Shown piece by piece: positions 1 to 12,832 of a stretch of DNA of 64,000 bases (the first letter of the stretch is position 1; each line of letters begins with the position of its first letter). The notes below the pieces were generated by a model that saw nothing but the letters and a program-made list of their open reading frames with translations, was not told the DNA's origin and did no database searches. Source of the DNA: Prinia subflava (lineage: Eukaryota; Chordata; Aves; Passeriformes; Cisticolidae); the NCBI RefSeq assembly GCF_021018805.1, contig NC_086257.1, forward strand, positions 12,830,693 through 12,894,692. The letters are read 5' to 3'. The position numbers were made by a program, and so were the translations under genes.

Positions 1-1511
1 CACAATGGTGCAATTTACTTGGGAAAACAAATAGAAACATTTTCTTAGATGGTATGACCAGTACCACTACACACTCAAAAATTAGGTCTTGTGAATCTCA
101 GTTATATCACTAAAAAATAATTGATTCAGCTGTGCATGTGAAGACATATAGCTAGACAGAGTCTGTCCAGGCCAGAAAAGGACTTGTGCTGATGCTTTTG
201 AAACCACTGCCAAAGAAGGGATTTTGTTAGAGTCAGTGTATTCACATATCAAAATTAGAATCAGTGTTATTTTAAGAATGTTCTCATAAATCATAGCTGC
301 TGCAAAATTTCTAAACAAAGGGAACTAGTGTTTGTTGATTCCAACACTAATTAATCAGTGGTAGTCACATTAGACTTATACAGATCATACTTGTATCAGC
401 ATGTCTGATTTCAATTTGAGAAACTACTGTAAACTTATTAAGTAAGTTGCTATTTCATAATATAACACATCTAAGTAATCCAGTGTCTTATGCCTACTGT
501 AGGTAAACTGGGGAGATCTTTCCTCATTCCCTACCTCAGGTATGTAATACAATAACAGACATTGCACATTACAATGACATTCCATTATGTTGCACAGCAA
601 TGTATATTATTAGCTCCCGAGGGAAAAAATGACCAGTGCAAATTGAAGCTAGGCCACGGACCTAGCCAATAATTCACTGGATCTCAGCCAGATACATTCA
701 CACTTACACACACCCACATAATCATGACTTTAAGTGATGTTTAGTAGATTAACATCCAATTAAAAATACATTTTGATCCTGTTGCAATAACATGACAAAA
801 ATATTTATGTAGCACACATTGCAAAAGAGATTAATTTCAGTGTGCCCTCTTGAAACCTTTGAAGACATTAGCGGCTCTCCAAGCATGTTGACTATCTGGA
901 CAATGAATTATTATATCCTTGTCAAATTTTAAATATCCTGCTGTTAAAAATATTAGTCACAGGAACTGCTTGACAGCAGTGTCGCAGTAAATTTTTTAGT
1001 CTGTACAAACATGGATAACCCGATACATAAAATCAGTGTCTGGCATTCAGTGGGAAAAGCTGAGCATTCAAAGATTCCTTGGAGCATTGGCAATACCCTG
1101 CCAATAGATATCCTGTACGTGCCATTTAAACCAGCTGAGTACTGCTTTTCCTCTCCCTCCCTCCAGTTTTTCCATTCCCCAAGGGGCAATCCTTTGGCGC
1201 ACAACCCATTTAAGTCAAACAGCTATCATGTAAAAGTGAAGATGAGCAACAAAGCACATCCAAGGGAAGCAAGTTAAGATCTAGGCCCTGAGGTTTGAAG
1301 GGGGGGCTAAAGAAACCGAGCCAAAGAAATTCTAAAAAGGCACTTTTTTAGCTTAAAAAATAAGATTAGAAACTGGCTTGTATGAGCCCAACTGTGATTA
1401 AAAAAATAAACCTTTTATAGTTAAGACAGAATTTTTTTTCTTTTTGTTCTTTGACTTTTCCTTGCAGAGAAAGAGGCTATCTTCACTTAATCAGAGCAAA
1501 GAAAGAGTGGC
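1..1511. other. non-coding AT-rich DNA
   Basis: No reading frame here looks like a protein, and none has convincing splice borders. The sequence is unique-looking and AT-rich with no tandem repeat of note. The longest open stretches (around 1011-1277 and 953-1204) lie on opposite strands over the same bases and have no recognisable domain, so they read as chance frames. Confidence 0.7.
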
Positions 1512-1583
1512 TGAGACAGAAGCAGCATCATGTGGGTGAAGGTCAGGCCAATTTTCACCCATGTGATGCTGCTTTATCACTCA
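1512..1583 (+). ncRNA. pre-miRNA-like hairpin, candidate
   Basis: Bases 1519-1543 pair without interruption with 1551-1575, giving 25 consecutive pairs (20 Watson-Crick and 5 G-U) closed by a 7-base loop, CAGGCCA, at 1544-1550. Beyond a small internal loop, TGAG at 1512-1515 pairs with CTCA at 1580-1583. The size, stem length and loop match an animal microRNA precursor. The five wobbles become C-A mismatches in a minus-strand transcript, so the plus strand folds better. If the 5' arm were processed from 1521, its seed would be GCAGCAU, the seed used by miR-103/107, but the rest of the arm differs. No expression evidence is available. The alternative is an old inverted duplication or MITE-like palindrome: both arms carry CATGTG, as expected if a CACGTG in each had lost its CpG. 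Confidence 0.35.
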
Positions 1584-2847
1584 TGGAACAAAGATTAAGG
1601 CCTTTCTTTCTTTATCCTTTTGTGCTTTCCCCCATTACTTTAACAGATCTGAACAAATCCCAGGCAGTTCATCCAAAAGTTCCTTTTAGCTACATTTAGT
1701 TCAGATCCTCTAAATTCCACATAAGACTTCATGCTATACCAACATGAAGAGGATATAAAATCCACATGTGTAGGGAGAAAAATGTTATAGAAAAACACAG
1801 AAATCACTGCAGAATATGATGACAGCAAAGGCCTTTTCACTTGGAAGAAACTAGGCACATCCAGGAATCAAAATTATCACTATTTCTATTCCCTTACTTT
1901 TAAACAAATATGTTTTACTGCTACACACAGAGGCTGCATAAATACTGATGTTTGTTAAAGGTGAATTTAACATCATAAAAATCTAGCTTAGCTCCAAGGT
2001 TCTGGAAAAAAACCCACACTAGAAATGCCAGTTTGTTGCTGCCTGTGAGTAACTGTAAAAATGTTATATGATAACAATTAGCTTGCATTGCATCTGTTTA
2101 CACATCTTGTCAGTAGCCACCTTAATCAAACATACTAGAATTGCATCAACTGCAGAAATAGGTCAGGATGTAATTTTTACACAGAGTACCAGGGGACTGA
2201 CTGCAAGGGCAGTTTTTGGATTTGACTGTGCTTTTCAACCCTTTGGTTTTACCCAGGTGTGGGAAGCAGCCCTTCCTACCTCTCTGTTTGTCTTGTTTCA
2301 AACAAGCTTCAGGAATGCCTGTTGCATTTATTTAATTTATCAATCTCTTGATATCTTAAAACAATCAGTATAGTCACTGAGTCAAATACTAGCCATCAGT
2401 TATGTAATCATAATGACCAGAAGGTATATTTATGTCCCTTGTCTCAGCTACCCATAACACTTATACATACTCTGACTCCACAACATTTAACAGATTAAAA
2501 GGTATGGAAGACAAAGCAGTTAAGCTTTAATAAGTGAGACAGGTATCTTAATGTGGTTCCTAGCATTATGCCAGTGCTGTTTGTACCCCTGCAGTGATCA
2601 GAGTGTGTTTCCACATTTCAGATTCCCTGTTTCTATGCAATCAGGGTAAATGCTACTCTTCCCCTAATGTAGTTTTAGGACAGTGGGGAGAACCCTGCAC
2701 AAAGCATCAGCTGAAGCAAAGAACCACTGCAGCTTTTCATATGAGGCACTAAAAAAATTGGCTTATCCTCCTGTACCATATGTTATCATGTATTAGAGTG
2801 CCTCCCAAAATTTTTAAAGTTTTATACTCTTCATGTCTACAGACTGA

Positions 2848-2905
2848 AATCTTAGCCTGAAGTCAACAGAAATAGTATCTTTGACTCCAGTGAGTCCTCG
2901 TTTCA
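2848..2905. repeat. decayed ancient self-complementary repeat copy
   Basis: The segment reads AAATCTTAGCCTGAAGTCAA followed by a TTTGACTCCAGTGAGTCC block. From memory this resembles an old amniote repeat in which AAATCCTGGCCCCACTGAAGTCAATGG is followed by its near mirror image. The copy is strongly diverged. The family name is not certain. Confidence 0.4.
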
Positions 2906-4161
2906 TTCAGTGAGTCCAAGAGAAATATTTCAGCGGTGAGTCTCTTTTACTTTGAGTAATTTTGAGACATGAAAACCACTAATATAGGTGTGAGAAGTCA
3001 GTATCTGAAAACTGCTTGCGTAGGATAATATACAAATGTGCTCTTACTGAGGCTGACAGGAGGCTAATAAATAATGTTATGCATACATTTCTTAAGAGCA
3101 TTGTACTCATATTGCTTATATCTGAAAATATCTTCCTATACATTGTCCATATTTCTGATGCAACTGAAAGCATTCTCATTGTCTTATCAAAACAGACCAT
3201 AACAACAGGTTTTTGGACTCTTTTAAACAGAAAAGGAAGTTTCTGTCATGAGTAATCACAAGCAATTTGGGTTAAAATGAGCTGCAAACCCTCTCCTGTA
3301 CCAACCTAAATCCCACCTCCTTTCCTCAGAAATACTTTTGGAATGTGTTTCCTCTGGCTGTTTTGGTAGGCTTTCATCAGGTGACAATTTAATATTCTCT
3401 CTGAGATTCGTTGTCTGGATTTTTGTAACAAAGTTTAAGTATCTTTCAAAGTAGTTAAATCCAGATGGGAAATACTGGATATTTCTTAATCTCTACAAAT
3501 GCTGATTTTTCAGGCAATGTGTTTTGTCTCAGTGTAAGTGGAGGGCTGAGAGCAGTGGTTACCACCAGTAAGACATGACAAACTGGGACTGAGGCTCTGC
3601 TGCTCTGGAGGTGTTTCCGCACTCAGTCCACCCTGTGGATTGTACTGTGTGCTTTTCATTCTCTATTGGACGAATATGAATTTGAGTAAATGCCATGTGA
3701 CAGTGTGGCTGCTGTGGAATTTATTCATTTTTCTTGAGTAGGAGATCAATTAGTAATTACTTAAGGGCAGTCCTTATAGGCCATCTAGGTTGGCCCTTAA
3801 TTAACCAACAAGACATGACAGGCAATGTATTTCTGGGCAATTTAGCACATCTCTTAGGGAGTTTTTAAGGCAGGAGGCCGAAGGTCAAGTGACTTTAACC
3901 ACCTGAGAAGTGCAGAAATCCCTTAGAAATACACTGTCTAGAGTGACTTATTGCTGTTATTAAATGGAATTTGTGAATAAAAATAAGAAAGACTGTCAGC
4001 CCCAGGCATGAATAGGGCATTATTAACATGGATATGACATTGTTGACAGCTAATCTAAAGCTCCATTTGTGTCCTGAGCTCTAGACCTATTTCTTTATAC
4101 TGTATATTAATACAAGGAAGATATGTTATATTCTTCATACATTTTTACCATAGCTGTCCAA

Positions 4162-4266
4162 GGGCTTTTTGTTGTTGTTGTTGTTTCTTTGTTTTTTTTA
4201 ATTTGCATTGCACATTTCTTTTTTGGTTTGGTGTTTTGTTTTTTGTTTTTTTTTTTTTTTTTTTTT
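4162..4266. repeat. T-rich and (GTT)n low-complexity tract
   Basis: Four to five GTT units are followed by T-rich sequence and end in an uninterrupted run of 21 T at 4246-4266. It is a simple repeat. On the minus strand it could be an A-rich tail, but no retroposed body was recognised beside it. Confidence 0.85.
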
Positions 4267-6215
4267 GAGGGATGAAATATAGCAATTAAACCTTGTCTGC
4301 CTAACATCCCATTTTTGGACTATAACATAGAAGTCTCTTGAAAGAACAAACTATCCTTCCTAGGACGTAAAATCGCTATTCCTGACATGCTCTCCCCTGC
4401 CATCCTGAGATCTACCCTGAATTTGTCTCCTCCCTGGCTCAGCTGCTTCCTCTGTCCCCTGCTGCTGGGCTCAATGTGCCTGATTGTCTGTACATGTCAG
4501 TGTGTTCAGGTTGAAGAAGTGCACCACAGCAACATTCACATGTAAAGATGAATAAACACAGTCAATTCTAGCACCTTCATCTTACCTATGTCTTTCTCTT
4601 TCTTTTCTTTTTTGCTTTCTCTTTTTAATTTTTTTTCCCGTACAACATTAATGTAAATTTTAAAGTGCATACCTGCATTCTTAATACCTTGAATTAAATA
4701 TGCACAGCTACATTGCCAAAGCAGAGCTTGTCTCCTGAATTATGGAGCTGCAGAAAATGGACAAGAATCTGAACATCTGTTGTAAATATTATCTTTCACC
4801 ATACTGCTCGTGTATAGATGTAGATATTTTGGCTTTGCTTGCTTCCATTGGCTTAAATTGCTCTTGTGTTTCTTGATGTGTCTGTTATTATCCACACACT
4901 GATACTCTCCTGCCCTTTGCTGATCTACAGCAACAGCCAGTTCCAAAGACCAACACCTTTTCTGGAGAGAAAATTGACAGAGTCACATCCTAACCTTGCC
5001 CTGACCAGCACAGCTCCATCACTTCTATGGGAATAGCTGGAAGGCTGCACACTGGTGATCTTGCCTTGATGGGGGGCTCCAGCTGCCCAGGGTTTCCCTG
5101 CTCTGCAGCCCTGCAGTGCCCTGCAGGGTGATGGAGGAGACCTTCTCTTTCCTAAGCACGTGGCAGTGCAGAGTGCTGGGGAGAGCAGGGTCACCGGCCC
5201 CTGTGACAGTGCTGCTCTCTTCAGTGTGATGACACCACGAAGTGCTGGATTGTTCTGCCAGGAGGTTCTGACATGCACAGGGAGTCTCTGTTTTCCAGGA
5301 GACGTAACAGCAGCTTAGCATGTGGTGTCCAGTTCTTCTGCACGCTCACAAGTACATCTGATGTGTTATGAAAGTAATGGATTTATTGTGCATACCTCAA
5401 ATATTTCAAGGGTATGTGAACACATATTTTTGTCTGGGAAATCCTGGGCAGAAATATGGAACTACTGATGTGGATTCTTTGTTTAGGCTGACAGGAACTA
5501 AAGTAAGGCTCTGCATGCATGCTGATAATTTAGGGGAGTTGTTGCAGGGTTAAAATGCAGGCATAGTGTGAATATTCCCTGAATCAGTTCTAACTACAGG
5601 GGGATATATGAGTTTGTCTTGGTATTCTTAGTGCAAGGAAAGGTAAAACAGGTTTAAGAAATAAGAGGGCTTTAAAGGCATACTTTGAAAATCATTGTTT
5701 TTAACAGCAGTGATCCATAAAGCTGGATTAAATCAGTGTTTTTAACAGGCTGAGTGCACTGTAGTTTGCAAAAAGTTCCACATACTGCAGTTTGAGCCAA
5801 GTAACCTGAAAACTAAAAGTGCTCTGTACTAGCCTAGTGCCAGTGCCCTAGGAGAAAATTTCTTATAATTGCTAATAGAAAAAAATGGTTATATTGTCTA
5901 GGCACAAGGCTACCCTATTAAGTTTGAGCTGAAAAATCCTCTTTTTGGAGCAACTTTGAAAACAAATTTTCCTGAAATTCTAACTGTCCTGAAACTAGCG
6001 ATTTACTGTAAAACAGCAAGAGACATTATGACCTTACAAAGCACATAATTCTGTGTTATTGCAAAACTGAAATAGCAAGCAACAAAAAATAAAAATGTGC
6101 ACATGTTCTTGTACCAATGAAGAAGAAATTTTGATTTTTGTGCACTTGATAAGTAATAAAACAATTCAGAAATAAAATAAAAAGGCTTGATTCTAAAGAA
6201 ACAAAGGAAATATAA

Positions 6216-6486
6216 TTAGTGACTCATGTATGTGGTTTGGATCATGCTGAAGGTGATATTGAACCACAAGGAATGACTAATGAATTGTGGTCCACAATCC
6301 AAGACTTCCTGGAAAAAAAAGTCAAAAATTTAGCCCTTATGGCAGCAAAACTACCCCCACAAATGTCTGTACCTAGAGCAACCCTTATCATCCTACGTAT
6401 TTTAAGACATGCAGGAACTGCTGTCATTTATCTAGATTCAGCATTAACTGGCAGTTTTGAACTATTTTAAAAATGATCAAAAGCAT

Positions 6487-6531
<45 letters not shown>
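6216..6531 (+). other. 83-codon open frame ending just before an A43 run
   Basis: An open frame from 6219 runs to a TAA at 6468-6470. Eighteen bases later a pure run of 43 A begins (6489-6531). A frame followed by a short trailer and a long A tract is the shape of a retroposed mRNA end. However, there is no AATAAA close to the tract, no convincing target-site duplication was seen, and the peptide (which contains LPPQMSVPRATLIILRILRH) was not recognised. The first codon is GTG and an in-frame stop lies just upstream at 6213. The plain reading is a chance frame beside a homopolymer. Confidence 0.25.
6489..6531. repeat. pure poly(A) run, 43 bases
   Basis: Forty-three consecutive A bases follow AAGCATGC, with GGGGTGAAG immediately after. 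This is the longest perfect homopolymer in the window. It could be a microsatellite or a retrocopy tail. Homopolymers of this length are often mis-sized in assemblies. Confidence 0.95.
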
Positions 6532-6534
<3 letters not shown>

Positions 6535-9500
6535 GTGAAGAGAAGAACACACACTTCAGAGCTCCTCACATTTTACTGTGCATTGCTTCCCTGCTGTGTG
6601 ATTTCTCTGTTTTAGCTTCAGTACTGCTGTGGCTGCTATCTGTCTTAATGGAGAGGTTCATAGGTTTGACTGATCCTGTATCCAAACCTGCTTCTGCCCA
6701 TATTTGATCAACCACACCTGAGACTGAGATGTGAAAGAGCCCTGGGTAGGTGTAATGGCTGCTTAATCAAGCAGATGTATCCAAATAATTTTTATATCCA
6801 AATGGTTCCTTTTACATCTAAATGTTTGCTTTACTGGGGCTCACAGGTTCCGCTGAACACTTGCCCTGCAATCTCAGCTTTTGGCTCCTCCTCTTGTGTC
6901 TTTTGGCACCTGGTGCAATCAGCACCCAGGCTCAGGTCTGGCAGCTTGGGGAGTGCCAACCTGGGCAAGGCAGATGACTTTCTGCTATCTTTCACAACAT
7001 AAAGGAGTGTTAACATAATACAGATGTCCTCATTACAGGGCATTACTCATAGGTGCTTGTTTTAGAAAGTGTGTGTTTGAAGGATTTTAGATCATTTGTG
7101 GTTAAGCTTAGTTCTTGTTTTTAATATAAAATCTAATGTAAATTCCCTCCCTTCATTTGTACAATCTTCCATTCTTTTAAAAAAGTAAGTTACAGAATTA
7201 TGGTGGGCTGACCTAATGAAAAAGAAAAGAAAGGAAAAGAAATAGAGAAACCCTTTACCATGAGGAAAGATGTTATGGTCATGGGTTGAAAGAGATGAAT
7301 TAATAAAGGCTATGGAAAACAAAATCAAGAAAAATATATCAGAAAAACAGTGAGAGAAATTATTGAGCAATCAAGAGCACATTTAAAAATCATAATTTGG
7401 ACATATTTGGAGAAATAAAAATATGGTGATTATTTTTACTGCATGACAAAAGGAAGTCTTCTTTCAATTTGGTCCTGTAAAATTAGAGTATCAGTGAAAA
7501 TATTCAGCATGAATTATCTGCTATGCGTTTCTGAATTGACACATCTTCTACATCTTATTTGCAGTGTATCCAGTCTATAATCCAAATAATAGTAGAAGAG
7601 GCTTAACATTCTTTCTTAATCCTGGTTTATGTTAATTTCCTTAAGAAAAGTTTATTTTTGTCCTTTTCTGAGAACAAAAACAGAACTATTTGCAATCTTA
7701 GAGGTAGGACCAGGTAAAACATGAACTAAACACCAACACCTTATGGAGTAAAGGACACAAACTCTTGGTGGCAGCTTAATGCGAAGGCTTAATAAAGCAC
7801 TCACACACATATACTCCATTTATATAGTTGATATATACTACCCAAGGTAGTATTGGCATATCTATTGGCATAACACAGCAAAAATAATTCCATTTAAGTA
7901 ACATTGCATGTGCTGGTGACTGTAGAAGTTACTCCTTATCCTTTCATTACATGCCATAGATAGTTCATTGGATATGGGATGTGCTTGCAGGAGGGCAGGT
8001 CTGTGTGACAGGAGTATGCATGTGAGCACTGTCGTGAAGGTTAGGGAGGCTGTACAACTGAAATTAAAGATCACTTATTCTATTAATTTCCTTGTCCATT
8101 ACTTATTTGAATTAATGTAATAACCACATGCCCAAGTTTGTTTCCTGGCACTGGATTAAAGTGTTAGAGAAAAATCTGTTCGCTACTATGGGAAGGAAGA
8201 AAAAAAACACCAAATCAACCCAACAATCAAAGATGGTTGTTGCAATGATTTTTTGCTAAATGATGTGAAAGACGTAGCTCTTTGAACTTGTATTTAGCTA
8301 CAGAGGGTTTACACAGCTTTTAAAGAGATTTTTTTAATAAAACAGCTCATACTTGCCAGGTTCAGCACGCACCAATTATTTGTACTAGCTCTATTTCTCC
8401 TTTAAATATGAGCTGTGGTCAGAAAAGAATTCTTGTGTTTAAAAGTGGCTTGTTAAAAACAATAAAAATTCACTGAAATTAATTATTTGACAGTTCTTTT
8501 CCTAGTATATTGCATATATAATACCCATATGTGCTCTTAACACATTTCTGAAACAATTTTTCATGAAACGATGTGGTGTTGTACATTAATAACTATGTAT
8601 TTTGAGGAAACAATTGTTATCAGTAAGGGTGTACATTTTTTAGAGAGCATTTGGGTATCTTGGCCTTTATTTCGTTTTGAATTTCCAAAGACTTTCCATT
8701 GAAGTAACATTTACTTTTGAGGTGTGTAATTGGGACTCAGCATGCTCCATGCTGTACTCTTTGATGTTCACCAGTGTTGTTAAAGAAATGAGTTAGAACT
8801 GGGAGTCTGGTATCTGCTAGGGCAATTCTTAAACCCACAGGATGACTGTCTATTCATTGCTTCTCTTTCTGTATGCATTTATAGCCCTTTTCTTTAAGCT
8901 TTCTGAACTGTCAAGATACAAGAAGAGATCCAATTAGCCAGAGAAGCAAGGGTTTTTTGTGGGATTAAAAAAACATAATAAAGCCAGGCAACTAGTTGGT
9001 TAAATTCATACTCAGAAGAACTGGGATGGTTTTGGTATGGGGTTTTTTGGTTGTTTTTTGGCTTCCCTACCCCCCAACTTCTTTTTGTCTTGTTGCTTAA
9101 CTCAAAAAAAAAAAAAAAAGTGTCTGATGAGATATCGATACCTCGGGGAATAATACCACATTATTTTTTCTGCCTCTGGTATAATCAATTGTCTCTTTAA
9201 ATTGACATCAGCTGAGGCCGCTAAGACCCTCACACCAAAAAACACTTGTGACCCCCTGCACTGCCTTCAAAGCTTATTTTATAATTCCTGGTCTACTTGG
9301 TTTTGATCTGAGGCACAGTACATATTTTGGGGGCAATTTCATATATTATAGTAAACTAGTCATCTCTGTCCCTTCTAATGGCCTCATTTGAGGTTCTAGA
9401 ACAAGCCCTTTTTGGACAGTAAAATTCACTTGGACTAAATCTTTCTTTAGCATAGTAGAAGAAAGTGATGCAGTCCAGAAGCAGCAGTTGACAATGCTTT

Positions 9501-11887
9501 TCATTCAGGCTTCTTAGCTGCTCTTTTCAGTCTGGAAGAGGTTTCTTAAACTGTTTTTCTGTATTGAGTTCTTCTGTATTATCTCATCCCAAGACTGTCT
9601 ACCGTACGAACTATTCTTGAACTATTCCTCACCAAGGGAATTATCTGGTTTTGTCTCACTTAGCTTCTACTCAGGACCACTGTGCATCATAAGGTATCCC
9701 ACAAGATCTACATTCTTCCTCTGCAAAACATGTGCTTTGCTCCTGCATCAAAATCCCAGGTCTGGGGCTCTTGAGAGGTACATCTTTCCAGAATACTCAG
9801 GAAACAATAGGGGGAAACTGCAGATGATGATCACCTTATCCATCTGCTTTACACAGATGTGCTCACAAGGGCTGGAGGCCCTATAAAACAGGAATGCAGA
9901 GGTGAACATGGCAAGAAGTGCCCACAGAAGATTCTTCAGGAAGCAGCTTACTTAGAGTGCTGTTTCCCAGAGTAAAGTTGCAATGACACATTAAATGGGA
10001 GATGGCCATCATTGAGGTGGGGTTGTCATGCCTATGCTCAAGCAGAAACAGAAAACACAGCTCTTCTAACCTTTTTTTCTGTGATAACTCAGCTAATCTA
10101 ATTAAGAAAGTCTCTCCATGACCATAAACAGTTATTTCAGTTCAAGGGGCAAAGATGATTTAACTCTTATCCTTTCAAATGATGGTATACTTAAACACTA
10201 GCACACATTAATCTTAACAGTTAAATATGGCAGGTTTTGTGTTTGTGCAACGATATAGAAATTTTGGCATTCAGGGAAGGGACAGAAAGCCTCTCAGGTG
10301 ATATTCAGAGCCTACTGGTCAGGGATGTCCCCAGACAAAACTTTACAGGAGACCTGCATACACAAGGGAATAGATTTGAATTGGTGTACTCTGCTTGGCT
10401 TTTTCTGCACATCAGCATGGGTGTCTCTGAATTTGTCTTTGCACCCTTGTTCTATCCAAGCAGTGAACACCCACTCACTTCTCTCACAATCTTCAGTAAA
10501 GGGGGAGCACCTTTCTCTTCTCTTGGTCATTGCAAGGATTGTTTTTCATGGACAGAATTATCCAAGAACCTCCCCATCACTTTCAGGAAATGGTTAGACA
10601 GAACTGGATCCTAACAAGTAGACCTACTCTCCCTGGTCTGCTATACTTTGTAATTTATTTTGAATTCTGGAAATATTTATACGACAATTTATATAGTATT
10701 TATCATGATGTTTTGTATAACAATGTTGTATCAGTTCTGTTATACAGGTTATAACATTTGCCATGGTGCCATATATTTTACACAAAATGATCTGGAGGGT
10801 ACTGGCTACAATGTTTAGGGACATTAAAAAAGAGGGTTTTTAAATGGCCATAACTTTCTAAAATGTTTTACATTTTTGGTTGTAGGTCTGGTCTGCCCAT
10901 CTGGGGATATTTTTGAAAGTTGAACAAAACCAGCTTAGATGCTAGTAGATGAAATATAAGTAAAAACATATTTCCTGCTTCTTTTAAAAATGAAGCTTTT
11001 GGTAAAAATAGAAATTCAGCTGATGTGACATGGGTACGAAAGCTGTGTTTGGAAAGGAAATAGTCTTCACCAAGGGGTGTGAACAGCCTCATTCCAAAGG
11101 AAATGGTTTTGATTTCTCTGAGGTTTTGAAAAAATTGCTCAGGACCTGATCTGAAGCCCATTGACGTCAAAGGAAAGATTCACAGTGCCTTCAATGGGCT
11201 GAGGATCAAGTGTGAACTGTGCATGGGCAGCTGTTTGAGGCCTTTACATCACCACCATCAATTTAGCATCTGATTCTTAGAATGTGTTTCGACTTGGCCT
11301 CTGGCTTTGATGTAGTGAGTATACTTGCATCTCCAAAAGTAACTGCAGGTATATCAGTGATGAATTCTTTTTGTACCTAGATCAAAAGTTTAATCTTAAA
11401 ACGAAGCCTTGGTGATGAATTCTGTTATGCAGACAGCAGAGAATGGGACTTAGGGGTTGTTTCAGGGTCATTTTGGTGCCCTGGCTGATTCTGCATTCTT
11501 AATTTTCATAGCTGGTCCATGAGCCACCTGAGATCTCATTTGGGTAAAAAGCTTTGACAAGACAAGGGATGCTGAACTGGACTTCAAGTTGATGTGTTCT
11601 GTAGTTGAAGAATTAGTTTAGGTGAGCTGAAGAGAGAACATTCTTACAGGATGAGTGAAGGATGTTGTACTTCCAATGACTATTCATGAATGACATAGTA
11701 GCTGGGATAAATGGAGATGCTTTCTTCTGATAAAGATAGATATAAACACAAACTTTTACCGCATATTAATGAGTACTTAATTCACAGTCTAAAGTTGTGT
11801 CAGTGTAATTTAATAAAATTACAGATGTGGTCTGCTGGCCAAAGATAAGTAGAAGGGACTGCAGAAATATCTGTAAATATTTTTCAG
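6532..11887. other. non-coding DNA, no gene confirmed
   Basis: Mostly unique AT-rich sequence. It includes a period-12 duplication of TATTGGCATA at 7851 and 7863, an A16 run at 9104-9119 and an old palindromic repeat copy at 11150-11220. The longest frame is 10237-10614 (125 codons, non-ATG start). It overlaps shorter open frames on both strands, has no recognisable domain or splice context, and is not called as a gene. Confidence 0.6.
11150..11220. repeat. ancient palindromic repeat copy with 10-bp arms
   Basis: AGCCCATTGA at 11156-11165 is mirrored exactly by TCAATGGGCT about 22 bases downstream, and the flanks read CTGATCTGA and GAGGATCAAG. From memory this matches an old amniote self-complementary repeat whose core is CCATTGACTTCAATGG flanked by GGATC-like ends. 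The exact family name is uncertain. Confidence 0.5.
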
Positions 11888-11999
11888 GTGGAGAGTGAAA
11901 AAACACTGGAATCTCTGCCTGGGACAAAGCTGTGTTTTCAGTTGCAGGAATTTCTGAAGAAAGACTATGCTAACTGGCTGGGAGAGGACAGACAGACAG
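11888..11999 (+). CDS. candidate internal exon A of an unrecognised gene
   Basis: A 112-base segment is bordered by a pyrimidine-rich acceptor (TATTTTTCAG, ending 11887) and a GTAAGA donor at 12000. The frame from 11888 is fully open and gives 37 codons plus one base. The peptide is rich in K, E and D with a balanced composition and contains LQEFLKKDYANWLGED, which reads like a real soluble protein segment. An in-frame TAA at 11846 lies inside the putative intron, as expected for an internal exon. It leaves phase 1, matching candidate exon B at 12552. I do not recognise the protein. Chance AG/GT borders around a 37-codon frame are common in 64 kb, so this stays tentative. Confidence 0.3.
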
Positions 12000-12551
12000 G
12001 TAAGATACTTTTGACTGAGATCCAGGATAAATTTTTCCATGCAATAAAGTGGTCTGGAGGTGGTAGCCAGCTGCCCTAACTTTGATCAGTCAGTTAGCTG
12101 CTCTACTTGTCTTGTGAGTCTGGGTGCTGGAATGAGAGTGAGGCAAGTGAAGACACCAAGATTTTCTCCGCAAGAGAAAAATGCATAAAGTGAGAAGGAC
12201 ATAGGAAAAAAATCTCCCTAACATCCCATTGTGATTACTACTTTTTTTTTCAATGGATTCTCTATTTAGCTTCCTTTAACATCTCTACAGGACATTGACA
12301 TCAACAATGACTACACTTATCTGGCTGCTGGGAAAAATGTGCTAAATTTCTTTTAAACAAAATAAATATTATCCAACTGACCAGGAAGAAAAATAGAAAA
12401 ATTTTCACTTATTTCCAATCAAGCTTTGATGCATTAAAAGAGCAGTTAAAATTCTGAATAAATTACTGGTGATGTTGAAGCATAAAAATTATATAATTAA
12501 ATAGTATCTCATTCTGAGACTGTTAGTGATTTAAATTATTTGGATTTCTAG

Positions 12552-12593
12552 TACTGAAATATGGGACTGAACTGAGGACAAAAAATGTATCTG
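12552..12593 (+). CDS. candidate internal exon B (42 bases)
   Basis: It follows a TTTGGATTTCTAG acceptor and precedes a strong GTGAGTAC donor at 12594. It is entered in phase 1 from exon A and leaves in phase 1. The frame is open throughout, and the peptide includes LKYGTELRTKNVS. Its only support is border strength plus phase agreement with the neighbouring segment 550 bases upstream, so a chance match is quite possible. Confidence 0.18.
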
Positions 12594-12832
12594 GTGAGTA
12601 CTACAAATCTAAACAATGAAAAGTTGCTAAGCATATATTTCTTACATTGTAAGACTTGCCAATCTCATTGTTCAAATAAATAGTTCTTGCAAAGCTTACT
12701 TTTGTAACATTTTCTTAATCCTGCCTGCTTATTTTGTTTTACTTTATACAAATGTAAAATCTCTACAAAGGACCCTGGTTCTGCACTTTTTCCAGATCAA
12801 ATATATATAACTAAATGTTGTTTCTTCTATAG

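Larger units (their letters stand above)
1584..6215. other. non-coding DNA, no gene seen
   Basis: No supported exon. It contains a decayed self-complementary repeat copy (2848-2905), an 8-bp inverted repeat TTAAGGGC/GCCCTTAA at 3761-3768 and 3793-3800, a T/GTT-rich tract (4162-4266), a CT-rich tract (4591-4638) and a mildly GC-rich patch at 4960-5300. That patch holds three copies of CYCTGCAG at 5101-5126. Two minus-strand frames across 4925-5321 overlap each other in different frames and resemble no known family. Confidence 0.6.

Noticed and set aside
4925..5321. Two overlapping minus-strand frames in a mildly GC-rich patch
   Set aside because: Two different frames are open over the same bases, which points to a lack of stop codons in GC-rich DNA and not to coding.
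10237..10614. 125-codon plus-strand frame
   Set aside because: It has a non-ATG start and overlaps other open frames on both strands. It shows no recognisable domain, no splice borders and no codon bias that could be seen. Frames of this size occur by chance in 64 kb.
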